Notes under the pieces: model-generated
What the model saw: only the letters and a program-made list of their open reading frames with translations
Database searches by the model: none
What the model was told of the DNA's origin: nothing
Shown: in pieces, positions 24,980-27,321 of the stretch
Layout of the letters: each line of letters opens with the position of its first letter
How positions within the stretch are numbered: the first letter of the stretch is position 1
Made by a program: the position numbers and the translations under genes
NCBI GenBank assembly: GCA_934358235.1
Contig: CAKRKK010000009.1
Location: forward strand, 1 to 27,321
Source of the DNA: an uncultured Lachnospira sp.
Lineage (GTDB): Bacteria > Bacillota > Clostridia > Lachnospirales > Lachnospiraceae
Reading direction: 5' to 3'
Length of the DNA stretch: 27,321 nt

Positions 24980-25702
24980 GTGAAGATAGCTATATGTGAT
25001 GATGAAACAGAATTGTCAGAGAATATCAGAGAGATAATAAGTGCATATATGAAGGAAAAAGGCAGGGGGTACGATATAGACCTATTCAGCTCGGGAAAGG
25101 CCATTATGGAGTTAAAGGAAGATATAGAAAACTATGACATTGTATTTCTTGATATTAATATGCCTGAGGTCAGTGGACTTGAAGTGGCTGAATGGATAAG
25201 AGGTTATTCGGATAGTGTTAATATTGCGTTTATAACGGCTTTGATAGGTTATTCCATACAGGGATATAGATACGATGCATTTAGATACATACTTAAGAGC
25301 GCAGAGCAGTTAAAAGCGTCGATATATGAGTGCCTTGATGCGCTAATATATAAGTTGAACAAGATGGAAGCTTATAAAAAAATATATGTAGGAAATCAGA
25401 AGGAAATATCCGTTAATAGGGTTGTGTACATAGAGAGCAGGGCGCATAAAGTTATATTCTATGTAGATGGAAGCAAGAGTGAGGATTATGTTTCGAATAA
25501 TAAGCTGAGTGACATAGAAGAAGCACTAACGGATTGTAAATATATGTTAAGAGTACATCAGAGCTACATAGTAAATATGAAGTATGTGAAGAAGATAAGC
25601 AGTTATCGTATATTTCTAAAAAATGGCGTGGACATAGGCGTACCTAAGTCACGATATAAGGAAGTAAAGAAAGCAATAATGGAATTCAAAGCAAGAATGT
25701 AA
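24980..25702 (+). CDS. Second LytTR-family response regulator
   Basis: 240 residues, GTG start with AGAGG 9 nt upstream. The receiver has CDDE (6-9) and phospho-acceptor Asp58 in FLDINMP; a LytTR domain follows with YIESRAHKVIFY, LRVHQSYIVNMKYV and IGVPKSRYKEV. It is clearly paralogous to the first regulator. No kinase gene is attached; it has its own operator (site 2), and site 3 begins directly after its stop codon. It may be phosphorylated by the neighbouring kinase or by a distant one. This layout suggests a second tier in the signalling pathway. Confidence 0.9.
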   Translation: MKIAICDDETELSENIREIISAYMKEKGRGYDIDLFSSGKAIMELKEDIENYDIVFLDINMPEVSGLEVAEWIRGYSDSVNIAFITALIGYSIQGYRYDAFRYILKSAEQLKASIYECLDALIYKLNKMEAYKKIYVGNQKEISVNRVVYIESRAHKVIFYVDGSKSEDYVSNNKLSDIEEALTDCKYMLRVHQSYIVNMKYVKKISSYRIFLKNGVDIGVPKSRYKEVKKAIMEFKARM

Positions 25703-25707
25703 AAATA

Positions 25708-25753
25708 TAGTCATTTTTTGCTGTATATAGTCGTTTTTTGTCAATGGTATTGA
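25708..25753 (+). promoter_or_regulatory. LytTR-type operator and -10 box of the lipoprotein operon (site 3)
   Basis: TAGTCATTTTTTGCT (25708-25722) and TAGTCGTTTTTTGTC (25728-25742), 20 bp apart, then 5 nt and TATTGA (25748-25753). The geometry is identical to sites 1 and 2. Confidence 0.7.
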
Positions 25754-25843
25754 ATACGCATAATTGTATGGTAAAATCCGAATTATAAGATAATTGTATG
25801 TGCACTTGCGTAGTATATATGATTTGGTTGAAAGGAGAACGAT

Positions 25844-26974
25844 ATGAGAAAGTATATAATATGTATAATTATGGGGATTGCTTTACTTAATATGACAGCC
25901 TGTTCTCTATTCCCTGATGGAACGATTAATGCAGTTGAAGATAGTGGAGGGGAGAAAGAGGAGCTAAACATACAGGAGAGCAGAGTGTCTGGAAGACTGT
26001 CGGATAATATCACAGCAGATGCTGTATTGGACACAACAGGTATTGATAGTGCCAAAGAGCTTAAGGTAAAGGAAAAAAGCTTTACAAAGGAAGAATGTGA
26101 TAAGTACGCAGCTTTACTCGAAACGGCTGATAATAATATAACTAATGTACAAGAAATAAAAAAAAGAGACGGAAAGATATTAAGATATATATATGAATAT
26201 AGTGATGGAAGTGAATTCTCTTATGGAGTAAATATGAACTTTAGAACACCAGAGTATGAGGATAAGAGCTATTCCGATACAATTCCTAAACTTTATGGAA
26301 TGGTAACTGAGGGGAAGGAACCTTATACAGAAGGAGATATAGATGGCTTGTCTAAGCAGAAGTGTATGCAGAAGGCAACGCAGTTGCTGGAATCAATGAA
26401 TATAGAAGTATATGATGATCCTATTACATATACACTAAGCGTTGAAAGAGCAGAACAGGTTAATAAGAATGGCCCAGGAAAGAATAATCGTAGCTGGGAC
26501 AAAGAGGATGAGGCGTATGCATTCAGATATACACAGAAGTTAAGTGATGGTAAGCTGCCAGATATGACATTTTCGACGGATTCGTGTAGTAGTTATGCGG
26601 GAGAGGTATGTGTAATAGTAGGAAGAAAAGGTGTGATATACATGCGTGTTGTGAACCTGTATGAGATAGTGGAAGAATCACCTGTACAGAATAACGTAGA
26701 TATGTATGCAGCCCTGGAAAAGGTATCGGCAGCAAAGCAGTATGGTGATGATTCAACGGTTAAGTCAATAAGATATGTATATGTTCCAGTATATTATAAG
26801 GGAAAAGGTGAGTTGGAGACAACAGGACTTCAGGCATATCCCTACTGGATGATAGTGCTAGAAAAGAAGGGAAAGTCAGAACAGGGCGAAACACAAATTA
26901 AGACCAATATAATATATATTAATGCAGTTGATGGAACAATGTATACAAGTTCTGGATTTCAGGTGGCATATTAA
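25844..26974 (+). CDS. Lipoprotein of unknown function
   Basis: 376 residues with a signal peptide ending in a lipobox (NMTAC, Cys20), so it should be anchored outside the membrane. AAAGGAG lies 6 nt before the ATG. The mature part is charged, lacks further membrane helices and shows repeated alpha/beta segments (for example ADAVLDTTGIDSAKELKVK, and a C-terminal YPYWMIVLEKKG...INAVDGTMY that resembles PepSY/YcdB-like endings). It may belong to the DUF6034-type lipoproteins of Lachnospiraceae; that is a weak recollection. It is under LytTR site 3 and is followed by a membrane transporter-like gene, so a sensing, immunity or export accessory role is plausible. Confidence 0.85.
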   Translation: MRKYIICIIMGIALLNMTACSLFPDGTINAVEDSGGEKEELNIQESRVSGRLSDNITADAVLDTTGIDSAKELKVKEKSFTKEECDKYAALLETADNNITNVQEIKKRDGKILRYIYEYSDGSEFSYGVNMNFRTPEYEDKSYSDTIPKLYGMVTEGKEPYTEGDIDGLSKQKCMQKATQLLESMNIEVYDDPITYTLSVERAEQVNKNGPGKNNRSWDKEDEAYAFRYTQKLSDGKLPDMTFSTDSCSSYAGEVCVIVGRKGVIYMRVVNLYEIVEESPVQNNVDMYAALEKVSAAKQYGDDSTVKSIRYVYVPVYYKGKGELETTGLQAYPYWMIVLEKKGKSEQGETQIKTNIIYINAVDGTMYTSSGFQVAY

Positions 26975-27015
26975 TAGAAGGTAAAGCAAAAATGTGCGTA
27001 GAAATGGAGGACAGA

Positions 27016-27321
27016 GTGAAAAAGTATTTAGCCTTATGTAAGGAAGAGATATATAGACTTCTGATAAACCGTAAGATATATATATGTTTATTATTATATG
27101 TGTTACTGGCACATCCTGCTGCACGAATGGTTGGTAGTATGTTCGGCATTGAAAAAGCTTATGAAGCTATAGGAACCATTGTTTCAATCAATAATTTCAA
27201 TAAGCTGTTGGTTCTTGTAGCAGCAGTACCATTTGCATTATCTTATTATGAAGATATTCAATATGGATATATACATTATATTGTGAACAGGAGTGGAAGT
27301 ACAGCCTATGTTGTAGCAAAG
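27016..27321 (+). CDS. ABC-2-type permease-like membrane protein (3' end outside window)
   Basis: The frame is open to the window edge. GTG 27016 is chosen because GGAGG lies 5 nt upstream; in-frame ATG codons at 27004 and 26992 are alternatives. The visible 102 residues begin with a basic N terminus (KKYLALCKEEIYRLLINRK), a membrane helix (IYICLLLYVLLA), a second hydrophobic stretch (LLVLVAAVPFALSYYED) and the segment YGYIHYIVNRSGSTAYVVAK. The last matches the E-x-G-x-x-x-Y-x-x-x-R-x-G-x-x-x-Y-x-x-x-K pattern common after the second helix of ABC-2 permeases. It probably shares a transcript with the lipoprotein gene. Confidence 0.7.
   Translation, partial: MKKYLALCKEEIYRLLINRKIYICLLLYVLLAHPAARMVGSMFGIEKAYEAIGTIVSINNFNKLLVLVAAVPFALSYYEDIQYGYIHYIVNRSGSTAYVVAK

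Overview
The window looks like chromosome from a pectin-degrading gut Firmicute of the family Lachnospiraceae, with Lachnospira (Eubacterium) eligens as the best guess. The reasons are AT-rich DNA, strong AGGAGG-type ribosome binding sites, frequent TTG/GTG starts, very large surface pectinases with bacterial Ig-like and threonine/proline linker regions, and an Agr-like peptide signalling locus. The assignment comes from gene content only; no search could be run.

Layout. Positions 2-3706 hold the 3' part of a giant surface pectate lyase (PL9 type). Next come a small unknown protein, a CapA-like lipoprotein with a tandem-repeat N terminus, and, on the minus strand, a GltD-like flavoprotein and an ECF sigma factor/membrane anti-sigma pair. 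Positions 9487-16328 hold a complete F-type ATP synthase operon (a, c, b, delta-alpha, gamma, beta, epsilon). In it delta and alpha are fused into one 673-residue ORF, and a three-copy hairpin/Shine-Dalgarno module lies between beta and epsilon. An AraC regulator (minus) then faces a divergent giant pectin methylesterase (CE8). The intergenic region carries a matched pair of direct repeats abutting the -35 box, and the esterase has an in-frame stop just before a membrane-anchor tail.

From 20981 to the right edge lie a HipB-like regulator with a gutted HipA toxin remnant, then an Agr-like quorum-sensing locus: AgrB protease, an overlapping 43-residue AgrD pro-peptide, a LytTR response regulator and an HPK10 histidine kinase. 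These are followed by a second LytTR regulator, a lipoprotein, and the start of an ABC-2-like membrane protein. Three promoters here (agrBD, the second regulator, the lipoprotein operon) share one architecture: two T-rich direct repeats exactly 20 bp apart, then 5 nt, then a TATTGT/TATTGA -10 box. The kinase/regulator operon instead has an ordinary sigma-70 promoter. This suggests a peptide-triggered cascade: AgrB and AgrD make a cyclic peptide, the kinase senses it, and LytTR regulators switch on agrBD, the second regulator and an envelope lipoprotein/transporter module.

The strongest leads are the shared LytTR operators defining a local regulon, the delta-alpha ATP synthase fusion with its stoichiometry problem, the period-57 module upstream of atpC, and the stop codon that separates the pectin methylesterase from its anchor.
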